DNA of 64,000 nt from Paenibacillus sp. J5C2022 (lineage in GTDB: Bacteria; Bacillota; Bacilli; Paenibacillales; Paenibacillaceae), in assembly GCF_025567625.1 (NCBI RefSeq), contig NZ_JAOQJC010000018.1, positions 1-64,000 on the forward strand, given 5' to 3'. A program made the position numbers and the translations under genes. Numbering within the stretch: position 1 is the stretch's first letter; every line of letters starts with the position of its first letter. This document shows positions 52,901 through 60,289 of this stretch, piece after piece. The notes under the pieces were generated by a model. It had not been told where the DNA came from. It did not search any database and saw only the letters and a list, made by a program, of their open reading frames with translations.

Positions 52901-53096
52901 GCTCCCTATCCTCTGCTGCACTTGCGCTATCCGCAGCGGAGCTGCTCCTTGCCGTGACAGAGGCAGCCTCGGCGGCAACCGTGTTATTGTTCCTATGCGG
53001 CACCTCCGACGAAACCAGCATGCAGCTTAGCAATAGGATGATAAGCATATGAACGAGTACTTTTTTGAACGCTGCGCTTCGTTTACGTCTGTACAT
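49974..53096 (-). CDS. giant solute-binding lipoprotein fused to carbohydrate-binding-like domains
   Basis: A 1,040-residue protein, about twice the size of a normal sugar-binding protein. The N-terminal signal ends in a possible lipobox (LLLSC, Cys 25). Two beta-sandwich modules follow, at about 110-270 ('[15 protein letters not shown]', '[24 protein letters not shown]') and about 290-425 ('[19 protein letters not shown]', '[10 protein letters not shown]'), resembling CBM6/35-type domains. A helical linker (about 430-600) comes next. The family 1-type binding fold occupies about 630-1030 ('[22 protein letters not shown]', '[31 protein letters not shown]', '[10 protein letters not shown]'). 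It could hold a polysaccharide while presenting an oligosaccharide to the permeases. It is followed without gap by the permease genes. Confidence 0.82.
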   Translation of the reverse strand: [1040 protein letters not shown]

Positions 53097-53111
53097 TCAC
53101 CTGTCCCCCCT

Positions 53112-54230
53112 TCAGTCCGACAGCCGCTTGCCACTGTCCTTGTCGAAGAACAACGCTTTGCTCATATCAAAGGCGAAGTTCATCTTCTCATCCTCATCAA
53201 ATTTGCGCATTGGATTTGTACGTATAACGACAGGATTGCTCGTTCCCGCATCGATGAACAGATAACGATCGGGCCCCATCAACTCGCTCAGCTTATGCAT
53301 GCCTGAGACGACGGCGTCCGGATACGTCTCGAAGAGGATCGGCTCCAGACTGATGTTTTCAGGACGAATGCCAAGCACCACGTAACGATTGATCATCCCG
53401 CTTCGTCTCAAGCTTTCGGCTTTCCCTTCCGGTACGATCAGCGTAAATCGCCTCGTGTGAAATTCGATAACGCTTTCATTTCCCTTCAACTTGCCTTCAA
53501 TGAAATTCATGGAGGGAGAGCCGATGAACTTGGCTACGAACATATTGTTCGGGAGATTATAGATATCTTCCGGCGTATCTACCTGCTGAATAAGTCCGTC
53601 CTTCATGACAACGATGCGATCCCCCATCGTCATAGCCTCCGTCTGGTCATGCGTGACATAGATCGTCGTCACATCCAGCCGCTTGTGCAGCTTGATTATT
53701 TCGGTTCTCATCTGCTCACGCAACTTGGCGTCCAGATTGGACAACGGTTCGTCCATAAGAAATACCTGCGGATTGCGCACGATCGCTCTTCCCAGCGCCA
53801 CCCGCTGCCGCTGGCCTCCGGACAATTCCTTCGGCTTGCGCCACAGGTAGGGCTCAATCTCCAATATGCGGGCCGCACGCTTGACGGAAATGTCAATCTC
53901 ACTTTTCGGCATCTTGCGCAGACGCAGGCCGAAGGCGATATTCTCATAAACGCTCATATTCGGATACAAGGCGTAATTTTGGAACACCATGGCAATGTCC
54001 CTGTCCTTGGGCGGCAAGTCGTTCACCAACTCCTCGTTAATGAAAACCTCCCCTTCGCTGATGTCCTCCAGCCCGGCGATCATTCTGAGCGTCGTCGACT
54101 TCCCGCAGCCTGAGGGACCGACAAAGACAACAAACTCCTTATCCTCGATTTCCAGGTTGAAATCCTGTACGGCAGCCCTGTCCTCTTTGTCGTAACGCTT
54201 GTAAACATGATTGAACAATATACGCGCCAT
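53112..54230 (-). CDS. UgpC/MsmK-type sugar ABC ATPase
   Basis: A 372-residue ATPase. Walker A is '[16 protein letters not shown]' (about 38-46), the signature is '[19 protein letters not shown]', and Walker B is '[19 protein letters not shown]', followed by a C-terminal TOBE-like OB domain ('[14 protein letters not shown]') typical of the MalK/UgpC/MsmX group. ATG 54230 is preferred over the ATG at 54242. It is first in the 12-gene operon and the only sugar-type ATPase in the window, so it may also energise the LplBC-type systems that lack one. Confidence 0.92.
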   Translation of the reverse strand: MARILFNHVYKRYDKEDRAAVQDFNLEIEDKEFVVFVGPSGCGKSTTLRMIAGLEDISEGEVFINEELVNDLPPKDRDIAMVFQNYALYPNMSVYENIAFGLRLRKMPKSEIDISVKRAARILEIEPYLWRKPKELSGGQRQRVALGRAIVRNPQVFLMDEPLSNLDAKLREQMRTEIIKLHKRLDVTTIYVTHDQTEAMTMGDRIVVMKDGLIQQVDTPEDIYNLPNNMFVAKFIGSPSMNFIEGKLKGNESVIEFHTRRFTLIVPEGKAESLRRSGMINRYVVLGIRPENISLEPILFETYPDAVVSGMHKLSELMGPDRYLFIDAGTSNPVVIRTNPMRKFDEDEKMNFAFDMSKALFFDKDSGKRLSD

Positions 54231-54310
54231 TTTTTCACCCACCTCGCTTCATACAGTACATAGCTGCAACATTTCACAGCAATATAGAAGTAAATGCCAT
54301 GTGAAGTTCC

Positions 54311-54368
54311 TCTATATTAATTGTAAGAAAATCGTGTAAAGATGGTGTAAAGATTGTAAGCGCTATCT
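54311..54368 (-). promoter_or_regulatory. promoter of the 12-gene operon with cre and TTTACA repeats
   Basis: On the minus strand the -35-like TTTACA (54340-54335) is followed by 18 bp and TATAGA (54316-54311). A second TTTACA lies 11 bp upstream (54351-54346), a spacing typical of OmpR-family binding. A further TTACA overlaps TGTAAGCGCTATCT (54355-54368), a good cre match. This suggests joint control by the operon's own response regulator and CcpA. Confidence 0.6.
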
Positions 54369-54388
54369 TATACTTGATGCCCGCTACG

Positions 54389-54429
54389 CAAAAAGAGACA
54401 GAATGAGGGGCTGCCCCTTCCTGTCTCTT
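54389..54429 (-). terminator. terminator of the molybdopterin oxidoreductase operon
   Basis: On the minus strand AAGAGACAG pairs with CTGTCTCTT, with an inner GGGGC/GCCCC hairpin, followed by TTTTGC. It lies about 60 bp past the stop at 54490. Confidence 0.85.
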
Positions 54430-54489
54430 ACTCTATTTCAAATGCACACAGACTTGATGCTAACTTGTCAGGTATCAGGAAAGTTACGC

Positions 54490-55884
54490 TTATACCCAAG
54501 CGTTATTGGCATATCCGCGCTGCTCCCAGTATCCGATATGCTCCCCTTCAATGAGTTGAATGCGGGCGAGCCACTTAACCGACTTATAGGCGTACATCTT
54601 CGGCATAATAAGCCGCACCGGACCGCCGAGATCGCTGGGGATCGGCTTGCCGTCGTGCATGACCGCCACCATCGCATCATCGCTTGCCAGCTGCTCCAGC
54701 GTAATTCCCGTCGTATACACCCCATCGCCTGAATAAAATATCGCCGACTTCGCGCCTTCCTTCACCCCCGCCCGCTCCAGCAGCTCCTTCAGCGGTATCC
54801 CTTCCCAAGTATTGTTATAGACCGACCAGCCTGTCACGCAGTGGAAATCGCTCACCTGCACGGAACGCTTCAACTTCACGAACGCCTCCCAGTCCCACTT
54901 CTCCGGGCGCTCTACCAGGCCATCGATGGAAAATGACCAATTACCGTTATCAAATGCAGGTATAGGGGTGACGGAGTAGACGCGAAAATGCCCCTCGGCT
55001 CCGCCGCCGATCGGGGGCAGCGAGTCCGGCTGAGGCTGAGGCGCGGGCAGCAGCGCATTGGCATCCTTCTCCACCAGTTCTTCGATAATCGCTCCGCTTC
55101 CGCCGCTGCCGAGAGATCTGCCCAGCCACTTGAAGAAGGACGGCCCTACCGCAGCGATAAGCGCTACGCCAATCGCCCCGCGAATGAAGCCTCTTCTTGT
55201 GTAGAGAGGCTGAGGCGCGGCAGGATGCAGCACGTGCTTATGCCGGCGCTTCTCCTTCATACGTTCGGAATCGCGTAGCCCGTCGCTCGACGAGTCCGAG
55301 CTCTCCGTCGCAACGGACGGGGCTGCACGCTGTCCCGGCTGCGGCTTGGCAGAGCTCTCCCCTGCCGTCTTGCCGATGCCTGCGCGCTCGCTTCCTTGTG
55401 CCTTGGCCGCATTCACCGTCCTTCTGGCGGGGTCCTTCAGCCACTTCATTCGAGTAACGGAATGATAGAGGATATAGGGAAGGCCGATCCAGGTAAGCAG
55501 GTCATGTACGACGAGAGCGGCATTCGAAGCTGCAGGGCCCGTCAGCCTGAACTGCCAGAGCACAACGCCGGATACGAACCAGCCAAGCAGGAAACCGATC
55601 ACGATATAGACATTGGCTTTCTGCCGGGGCTTGCCCCGCAATCCCTTCCAATGCTTGCCCGCCAGCAGCAAATAATACAATATGGGCAAGAGCGAGGCCA
55701 CTCCAACGGCAATATGCAGCCACTTGATCCAGACACGCACCTCTCCCAGCATTCCACGCAGCAAGCCGCTAATCAGCACAAGACCCGTTACGGCCAGCAA
55801 TACGACAATCCACCCGTTCCAGGCATGCAGCGCTGCAAGCTTCTTGCCGTACCCCTTGCGCAGCTTCACTATCCATTCACGCAT
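54490..55884 (-). CDS. membrane-anchored molybdopterin-dependent oxidoreductase (sulfite oxidase family, cytochrome b-like N terminus)
   Basis: A 464-residue fusion. The first 155 residues contain four membrane helices with His residues ('ALHAWNGWIVVLLAVTGLVLISG', 'WIKWLHIAVGVASLLPILYYL', 'ALVVHDLLTWIGLPYILYHS'), a cytochrome b561/DUF4405-like heme anchor. A low-complexity linker is followed by a second hydrophobic segment (about 225-245), then an oxidoreductase molybdopterin-binding domain (about 300-460) with the Mo-coordinating cysteine in 'VSDFHCVTGWSVYNNTWEGIPL'. Extracytoplasmic oxidation coupled to the membrane is likely; the substrate (sulfite or another small molecule) is not known. 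It is the third gene of an operon with a response regulator and kinase, which probably control it. Confidence 0.85.
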   Translation of the reverse strand: MREWIVKLRKGYGKKLAALHAWNGWIVVLLAVTGLVLISGLLRGMLGEVRVWIKWLHIAVGVASLLPILYYLLLAGKHWKGLRGKPRQKANVYIVIGFLLGWFVSGVVLWQFRLTGPAASNAALVVHDLLTWIGLPYILYHSVTRMKWLKDPARRTVNAAKAQGSERAGIGKTAGESSAKPQPGQRAAPSVATESSDSSSDGLRDSERMKEKRRHKHVLHPAAPQPLYTRRGFIRGAIGVALIAAVGPSFFKWLGRSLGSGGSGAIIEELVEKDANALLPAPQPQPDSLPPIGGGAEGHFRVYSVTPIPAFDNGNWSFSIDGLVERPEKWDWEAFVKLKRSVQVSDFHCVTGWSVYNNTWEGIPLKELLERAGVKEGAKSAIFYSGDGVYTTGITLEQLASDDAMVAVMHDGKPIPSDLGGPVRLIMPKMYAYKSVKWLARIQLIEGEHIGYWEQRGYANNAWV

Positions 55885-55922
55885 TCCGCCATCCTCCTCG
55901 TCCCTCTGTCATCAAGCTTGAT

Positions 55923-57047
55923 CTAAGCTTCGTTCACAGTGAACCAGAAGCAGCTCCCTTGCCCCGATGACCGCCCCTCTGCGCCGATTGCTCCGCCATG
56001 TTGCTCCACTAGCAGCTTCGCGATCGACAGCCCCAGACCGGAACCGCCGCCCTTATCCCGGCTTCTGGAACGATCGGACCGATAGAAGCGCTGGAAGATG
56101 CGCTCCCGCTCCTCAGCCGGTACGCCTGCTCCTTCGTCCGTCACTTCAATTCGGATCATCCTCCAGGCGGCCTTGCCCGGCCCTTCCGCCCCATCCTCTG
56201 CTTGCAAGATCGATGGAGATGAAGCTCCTTCACACGCGACAATTTCAATTATCCCCCCACCAGGCGAGTAGCGAATGGCATTCTCTATCAAGTTCTGCAG
56301 AATCCGCAGCAAGTGCCGTGACGGCATGGCGACCGCGACCGCCTTCTCCCGCTCCGGCAGCTTCACCCGCAGCTGCAACGCCTTCTCATTGAGCTGCAAG
56401 GTAAAGCGTGGCAGCAGCTCAATGAGCACATCCTCCAGGACTGACGATTCTTCCCCGCCTTCTCCCCGAGACGTTGCGCCTCCCCGGCCGCCGGTATCCA
56501 GCGTCGACAACTCGAATACATCTCCGATGAGCTCACCCAGCCTGATCGACTCAGAGCGAATCGTCGCGACATAACGTTGAAGCGTAACCTCGTCGCGGAT
56601 GATGCCATCCTCCAGCGCTTCTGCATAAGATTGCAAGGAAGCCAGAGGCGTCCGCAAGTCGTGCGCGATATTGGCGACGAGCTCGCGCTGTGAGCGCTCG
56701 GCCTCCTTCACCTGCTCGAAGCTTCTCTCCAGACTGGCGCCCATCGCATTGAACTGCCCGGCCAGCGCCTTGAACTCCGCCAGCCCCGCCGACTCGATTC
56801 GAGTCTTCAGCTCGCCGTCTGCAATACGCGAGGCACCTTCCTTCACTCGGCGGACGGAGGCTTCCAGCGGACGCACGAGCAGGAAGTGAAGCCCCGCCGA
56901 CAGAATGCCTGCTCCAATCGTGGCCCCGCTTAACCACAGCAGCTGCTCCTTCGTCACCAGCATATATTGGAAGAATACGAGCAGCAGAATCATAATACAG
57001 GCGATACTTATACAGTTGGCCAGCAACAGGTAAGTCCGAAGCTTCAT
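55923..57047 (-). CDS. sensor histidine kinase
   Basis: A 374-residue kinase with two adjacent membrane helices (about 7-30 and 38-60) and almost no extracytoplasmic loop, so it may sense within the membrane. HAMP is at 62-115 and HisKA has 'NIAHDLRTPLASLQSY'. The ATPase domain has 'NLIENAIRYSPGGGIIEIV', 'DEGAGVPAEERERIFQRFYRSDRSR', and 'GGSGLGLSIAKLLVEQHGG'. Its ATG overlaps the response regulator stop (ATGA). It is followed by the molybdopterin oxidoreductase after 38 bp. Confidence 0.93.
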   Translation of the reverse strand: MKLRTYLLLANCISIACIMILLLVFFQYMLVTKEQLLWLSGATIGAGILSAGLHFLLVRPLEASVRRVKEGASRIADGELKTRIESAGLAEFKALAGQFNAMGASLERSFEQVKEAERSQRELVANIAHDLRTPLASLQSYAEALEDGIIRDEVTLQRYVATIRSESIRLGELIGDVFELSTLDTGGRGGATSRGEGGEESSVLEDVLIELLPRFTLQLNEKALQLRVKLPEREKAVAVAMPSRHLLRILQNLIENAIRYSPGGGIIEIVACEGASSPSILQAEDGAEGPGKAAWRMIRIEVTDEGAGVPAEERERIFQRFYRSDRSRSRDKGGGSGLGLSIAKLLVEQHGGAIGAEGRSSGQGSCFWFTVNEA

Positions 57048-57802
57048 GGCGAACTCCCCTTGCCATCCAGTTTATAGCCGATTCCCCATATCGTCTTGAT
57101 CCAGATGGGATCGGATGGATTCGGCTCGATCTTCTCGCGCAGCCTTCGCACATGAACAGTTACCGTCGTCGTGTCGCCCTCGAATGCGATATCCCATACG
57201 GCGCTAAGCAGCTTATTGCGGGAGAACACTTTGCCCGGGTAGGTCGCCAGCAATTGCAGCAGATCGAACTCCTTCGCAGTCAACTCCACTTCCTTGCCCT
57301 GCACAACCACTCTTCGCTCATCTGGGAAGATGGATAGCTCGTGGAAGCGCAGCTCCTCCTTCGCTTCCCGCTCCGTCGGCACGGTGCCCGAATCCGGCGT
57401 CTGCTTCCCCTGTACGGCTAAGCTGTTGCCGCTCATCCCTGATCTGCGCAATATATTCTTCACACGCAGCACCAACTCGCGCGGACTGAACGGCTTGGTC
57501 ATATAGTCGTCCGCACCCATCGTCAGACCGAGCAGGCGGTCTGGCTCCTCTCCTCTGGCGGTGAGCATAATGATAGGCGTGTCGGCCACCTGTCTGATGG
57601 CATCGCACACCTCCAGTCCATCTCGGCGCGGCATCATCAGATCCAGCACGAGCAGATCGGCGCCATGCTCCCGCCATAAGGCGAGCGCTTCTTCCCCGTC
57701 TGCCGCCGCCAGAACGGAATACCCCTCCCGCTCCAGGTAGCGGCGGCATACATCGGTTATATTGCGTTCATCGTCAGCGACGATTATACGGGCTGCAGCC
57801 AC
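57044..57802 (-). CDS. OmpR-family response regulator
   Basis: A 252-residue regulator: 'IIVADDERNITDVCRRYLEREGYSV' start, phosphorylation Asp in 'ADLLVLDLMMPRRDGLEV' (about residue 54), 'ADDYMTKPFSP', and an OmpR winged helix ('ELTAKEFDLLQLLATYPGKVFSRNKLLSAVWDIAFEGDTTTVTVHVRRLREKIE'). It starts with a GTG at 57802 after GAGGTG. It is the first gene of the regulator-kinase-oxidoreductase operon. Confidence 0.93.
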   Translation of the reverse strand: MAAARIIVADDERNITDVCRRYLEREGYSVLAAADGEEALALWREHGADLLVLDLMMPRRDGLEVCDAIRQVADTPIIMLTARGEEPDRLLGLTMGADDYMTKPFSPRELVLRVKNILRRSGMSGNSLAVQGKQTPDSGTVPTEREAKEELRFHELSIFPDERRVVVQGKEVELTAKEFDLLQLLATYPGKVFSRNKLLSAVWDIAFEGDTTTVTVHVRRLREKIEPNPSDPIWIKTIWGIGYKLDGKGSSP

Positions 57803-57882
57803 ACGTTCACCTCATCTCCGTATCGTCATTGTCATGCTGTCTTCATTATACCTTTGCAGGGAGGAGATTGAACGCCGCAAGA

Positions 57883-58170
57883 CTACATTTTTTTCTGGTC
57901 CATCATGTCGTCCTTCTTCATCTCGCCGTCCATCATTTCGTCCTTCTTCATCTCGCCGTCCATCATGTCGTCCTTTTTCATGTCGTTGTCCATCATGTCG
58001 TCCTTCTTCATGTCATCCTTCTTCATGTCGCCGTCCATCAATTCGTCCTTCTTCATGTCGTCGTTCATCATATTACCATTGTCCGCCATCTCTCCGCTGC
58101 CCCCGTTGCACGCCGACAACGCCACCATCAGTCCTGCCGCCAATACAATCAACCATAGCTTCTTCATCAT
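57883..58170 (-). CDS. MXKDX-repeat lipoprotein
   Basis: A 95-residue lipoprotein: signal with lipobox 'VALSACNGG' (Cys about 21), then pentapeptide repeats of the MXKDX type (MKKDD, MKKDE alternating with MMDGE, LMDGD) for about 60 residues. Repeats of this kind form a recognised small family, with no known function. High methionine and acidic content would allow binding of copper or other metals, or sacrificial oxidation of methionine (inference). AAGGAGAG lies six bases before the ATG. It is 80 bp upstream of a two-component system that precedes a molybdopterin oxidoreductase. The repetitive DNA (15-bp periodicity) is open in several frames, but only this frame has a signal peptide and ribosome site. 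Confidence 0.8.
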   Translation of the reverse strand: MMKKLWLIVLAAGLMVALSACNGGSGEMADNGNMMNDDMKKDELMDGDMKKDDMKKDDMMDNDMKKDDMMDGEMKKDEMMDGEMKKDDMMDQKKM

Positions 58171-58282
58171 TCCGCTCTCCTTCCGTTATTGGCCTACCGC
58201 TTACAGGACCATCATAAGGAAGAAAGCTAACCATCCAAGAACGAATCCATTGCCATACCATTAGCAATACCTTACAAAAGTA

Positions 58283-58483
58283 TTAACGCAGCACAGTGAC
58301 CTCCTTCGCCCTCAATATTGGAGGTTCAGATAACAATACAAAAGATTGCTCATCGGGATAAACAACAACAACTTGCCCGATTTCCTTTGGCTTTTCCTGA
58401 AGCCACAGGTAATAGACAATCGTCACAGTAGCAACAACACCGAGTAGTAATAGTGCTATCGCCTTTCTTCTGCCTAATCTCAT
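58283..58483 (-). CDS. small single-span membrane protein
   Basis: A 66-residue protein starting MRLGRRKAIALLLL, with one membrane helix (about 7-29) and a short external tail containing 'VVVVYPDEQSFVLLSEPP'. ATG 58483 is chosen because GAGGG lies eight bases upstream. The family is not recognised, and it stands alone between the repeat lipoprotein and the anti-sigma-like gene. Confidence 0.55.
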   Translation of the reverse strand: MRLGRRKAIALLLLGVVATVTIVYYLWLQEKPKEIGQVVVVYPDEQSFVLLSEPPILRAKEVTVLR

Positions 58484-58528
58484 GTACAATTCCCTCATAA
58501 GAAAAACTGACAGAGTCCTTCATACTTA

Positions 58529-58612
58529 TTCCAAATTCCAACCAAGGTCACATCGCCTACAGCCCAGCATTCGCCCACTTTCCTACCTCCAACCGAGGTC
58601 ATACACTAGTCC
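58529..58612. repeat. diverged copy of the dispersed 51-bp-type repeat
   Basis: Two degenerate units containing CTCCAACCGAGGTCA and TTCCAACCAAGGTCACATC resemble the units at 9831-10034. No gene was found in 58499-58655. Confidence 0.5.
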
Positions 58613-58655
58613 GGACCGTATGCCCCTTTTCAACGCCAACTTCCTTCCTATTCCT

Positions 58656-59594
58656 CTACTTCTCCTTCACCTCAACAACGATGCTCTCCATCAATTTTCC
58701 GTCAACGTAAGGGAGCAGCCGCCAAATCCCGGGCTCGGGAAGCGACATGGAGCTAGGCATATGCCTGTCGGCCCCGTTGTTGGCCCCGCCCAGACTTCCG
58801 GCATGAAACACCTCAATAAGCTTCTCTTCCCCCTGCTTGACCGCCTTCACGATAAACTTCCCGTCCAGCAGCGCATCCTCGCCCCAGAAGTGCCACATAT
58901 ACTTATTGGCCTTGCCCGCTATGAATCCAGCATCGATAAATCCCGCTTTCCCTTCTACGCCCGTCAATTCAACATTCCCCGATTCAAAAGCGTCGCTAAC
59001 CTCCCACGAAGGCTCTCCCGCCTGCAGCACAACATCCGCATACTTCTCTCCGTCCAGACTTACGTCATAGCGCCAAGCTCCCGGAAGCGGCAATGCAATA
59101 AAAGCCGTGTATCGCTCCAGTCCCTCATACCCGGAGCTTGAAGCCTCGATGAGATGAGGCTTCACGGCACGATCCGTCAAGCCCGTCTCGAGGTGAACGG
59201 CGTCAATGGACAGCTCCTTCCCCTTCAACTCTTCGAAAGGAGCCTTGAAGCTGAATATGTACCCGTAGCTCGCCCCCGCCTTCAATTCCGGATCGGGGAA
59301 CACCTCCAGCAGCAGCTTATTCCGTTCGTTATACGCCTGACGCTGCTCCATCGGCATCAGAGGCGGCAGAGCCTTTCCCCCTCTGAACCAAGCTCCCTCC
59401 GCCGCCATAAATAGCAGCGCAGCGAAGAAGACAGCGCCCGCCGCCATAACAACTGCGCCAATTCGGCGTACTGGCTTAGAGCCGCCCGATTTTACCTTCT
59501 TCCTAATGCTTACCTTCAATTCCTCCGTAAAATGCGAGCTTCCAAAAGGAGACTGCCGAAGCTCCTCGGCCCAATCCGGCTTATTCCTGTCCAT
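58656..59594 (-). CDS. membrane protein following an ECF sigma factor, probable anti-sigma factor (DUF4871-like)
   Basis: A 312-residue protein. It has about 42 cytoplasmic residues, one membrane helix (about 43-65: IGAVVMAAGAVFFAALLFMA) and a large outside domain ('YGYIFSFKAPFEELKGKELSIDAVH', 'YMWHFWGEDALLDGKFIVKAVKQGEEKLIEVFHAG', 'LPEPGIWRLLPYVDGKL'), beta-rich and resembling DUF4871. It starts 3 bp after the sigma factor stop, so the genes are coupled. By position it probably holds the sigma factor at the membrane, though the short N terminus lacks a zinc anti-sigma motif. Regulated cleavage is not shown. Confidence 0.72.
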   Translation of the reverse strand: MDRNKPDWAEELRQSPFGSSHFTEELKVSIRKKVKSGGSKPVRRIGAVVMAAGAVFFAALLFMAAEGAWFRGGKALPPLMPMEQRQAYNERNKLLLEVFPDPELKAGASYGYIFSFKAPFEELKGKELSIDAVHLETGLTDRAVKPHLIEASSSGYEGLERYTAFIALPLPGAWRYDVSLDGEKYADVVLQAGEPSWEVSDAFESGNVELTGVEGKAGFIDAGFIAGKANKYMWHFWGEDALLDGKFIVKAVKQGEEKLIEVFHAGSLGGANNGADRHMPSSMSLPEPGIWRLLPYVDGKLMESIVVEVKEK

Positions 59595-59597
59595 TGC

Positions 59598-60158
59598 TTA
59601 AATCCCCTCCTTCTCCGATTGCTTCAGCAGCGCTTCCATCCTCCGCTTAGCGCGGTGCAGGCGCGACTTCACCGTACCCTCCGATATATGCAGCGAATCC
59701 GCAATCTCGGCCATCGACAGCTCATAGTGGAACGCAAGCACCACTACTTCCCTATATTTCAGCGGAAGCTTCATTACTTGCTCCCACACTTGGCGAGAGG
59801 CTTCGCGGTCTAGTGCGACCTGCTCGGCTGAAGCGGAGGAAGGCTCCATATCTTTCTCCTTCTGCCAGCCAGTGCCCAGCACAACCTTGCGAATGAAGGA
59901 ACCCTTCAAGTAATTGATCGCCTTGTTGCGCGTAATCGCCAGAATCCAGCCCTTCAAGCTGGACTCCCCTCGGAATGTGTACATCCGATTATAGACCGCC
60001 AGGAATACCTCCTGCGCTATATCGTCCGCCGCATCGCGCCTCTTCGTCAGGAAATATGCGAAGTTCCACACGTCATTGCCGTACTCCGCCATCAGTTCCT
60101 CCAGCACTGCCCCGCGGTCGTAACCCGAAGCCAAATACTGCAAATAATGCTTCTCCAC
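59598..60158 (-). CDS. ECF sigma factor
   Basis: A 186-residue sigma factor with region 2 ('DVWNFAYFLTKRRDAADDIAQEVFLAVYNRM', 'LKGWILAITRNKAINYLKG') and region 4 ('LPLKYREVVVLAFHYELSMAEIADSLHISEGTVKSRLHRAKRRM'). It starts at a GTG (60158) with GAGGTG seven bases upstream. An ECF-type promoter (GGAACTTT-N15-GTCTTA) just upstream points to autoregulation. It is cotranscribed with the membrane protein downstream. Confidence 0.92.
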   Translation of the reverse strand: MEKHYLQYLASGYDRGAVLEELMAEYGNDVWNFAYFLTKRRDAADDIAQEVFLAVYNRMYTFRGESSLKGWILAITRNKAINYLKGSFIRKVVLGTGWQKEKDMEPSSASAEQVALDREASRQVWEQVMKLPLKYREVVVLAFHYELSMAEIADSLHISEGTVKSRLHRAKRRMEALLKQSEKEGI

Positions 60159-60177
60159 CTTATTTCACCTCTATAAA

Positions 60178-60206
60178 TAAGACCATGGAGCGGTACCGAA
60201 AGTTCC
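60178..60206 (-). promoter_or_regulatory. ECF-type promoter of the sigma factor operon
   Basis: On the minus strand GGAACTTT (60206-60199), 15 bp, GTCTTA (60183-60178) matches the sigma-E-like pattern GGAACTT-N15-GTCTAA. The predicted start leaves a leader of about 13 nt that contains the ribosome binding site. Confidence 0.6.
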
Positions 60207-60289
60207 ATTTCAACCCAAAAAACATAGATAACGCCTTCAGCTCCGTTAAAAAATGTAAATAGAAGTAACTTCATCACTCGTCGAAACGT

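Noticed and set aside
57883..58170. Short regular repeats that could suggest a CRISPR array
   Set aside because: Repeats are contiguous 15/30-bp coding units in a lipoprotein frame, with no unique spacers and no cas genes nearby.
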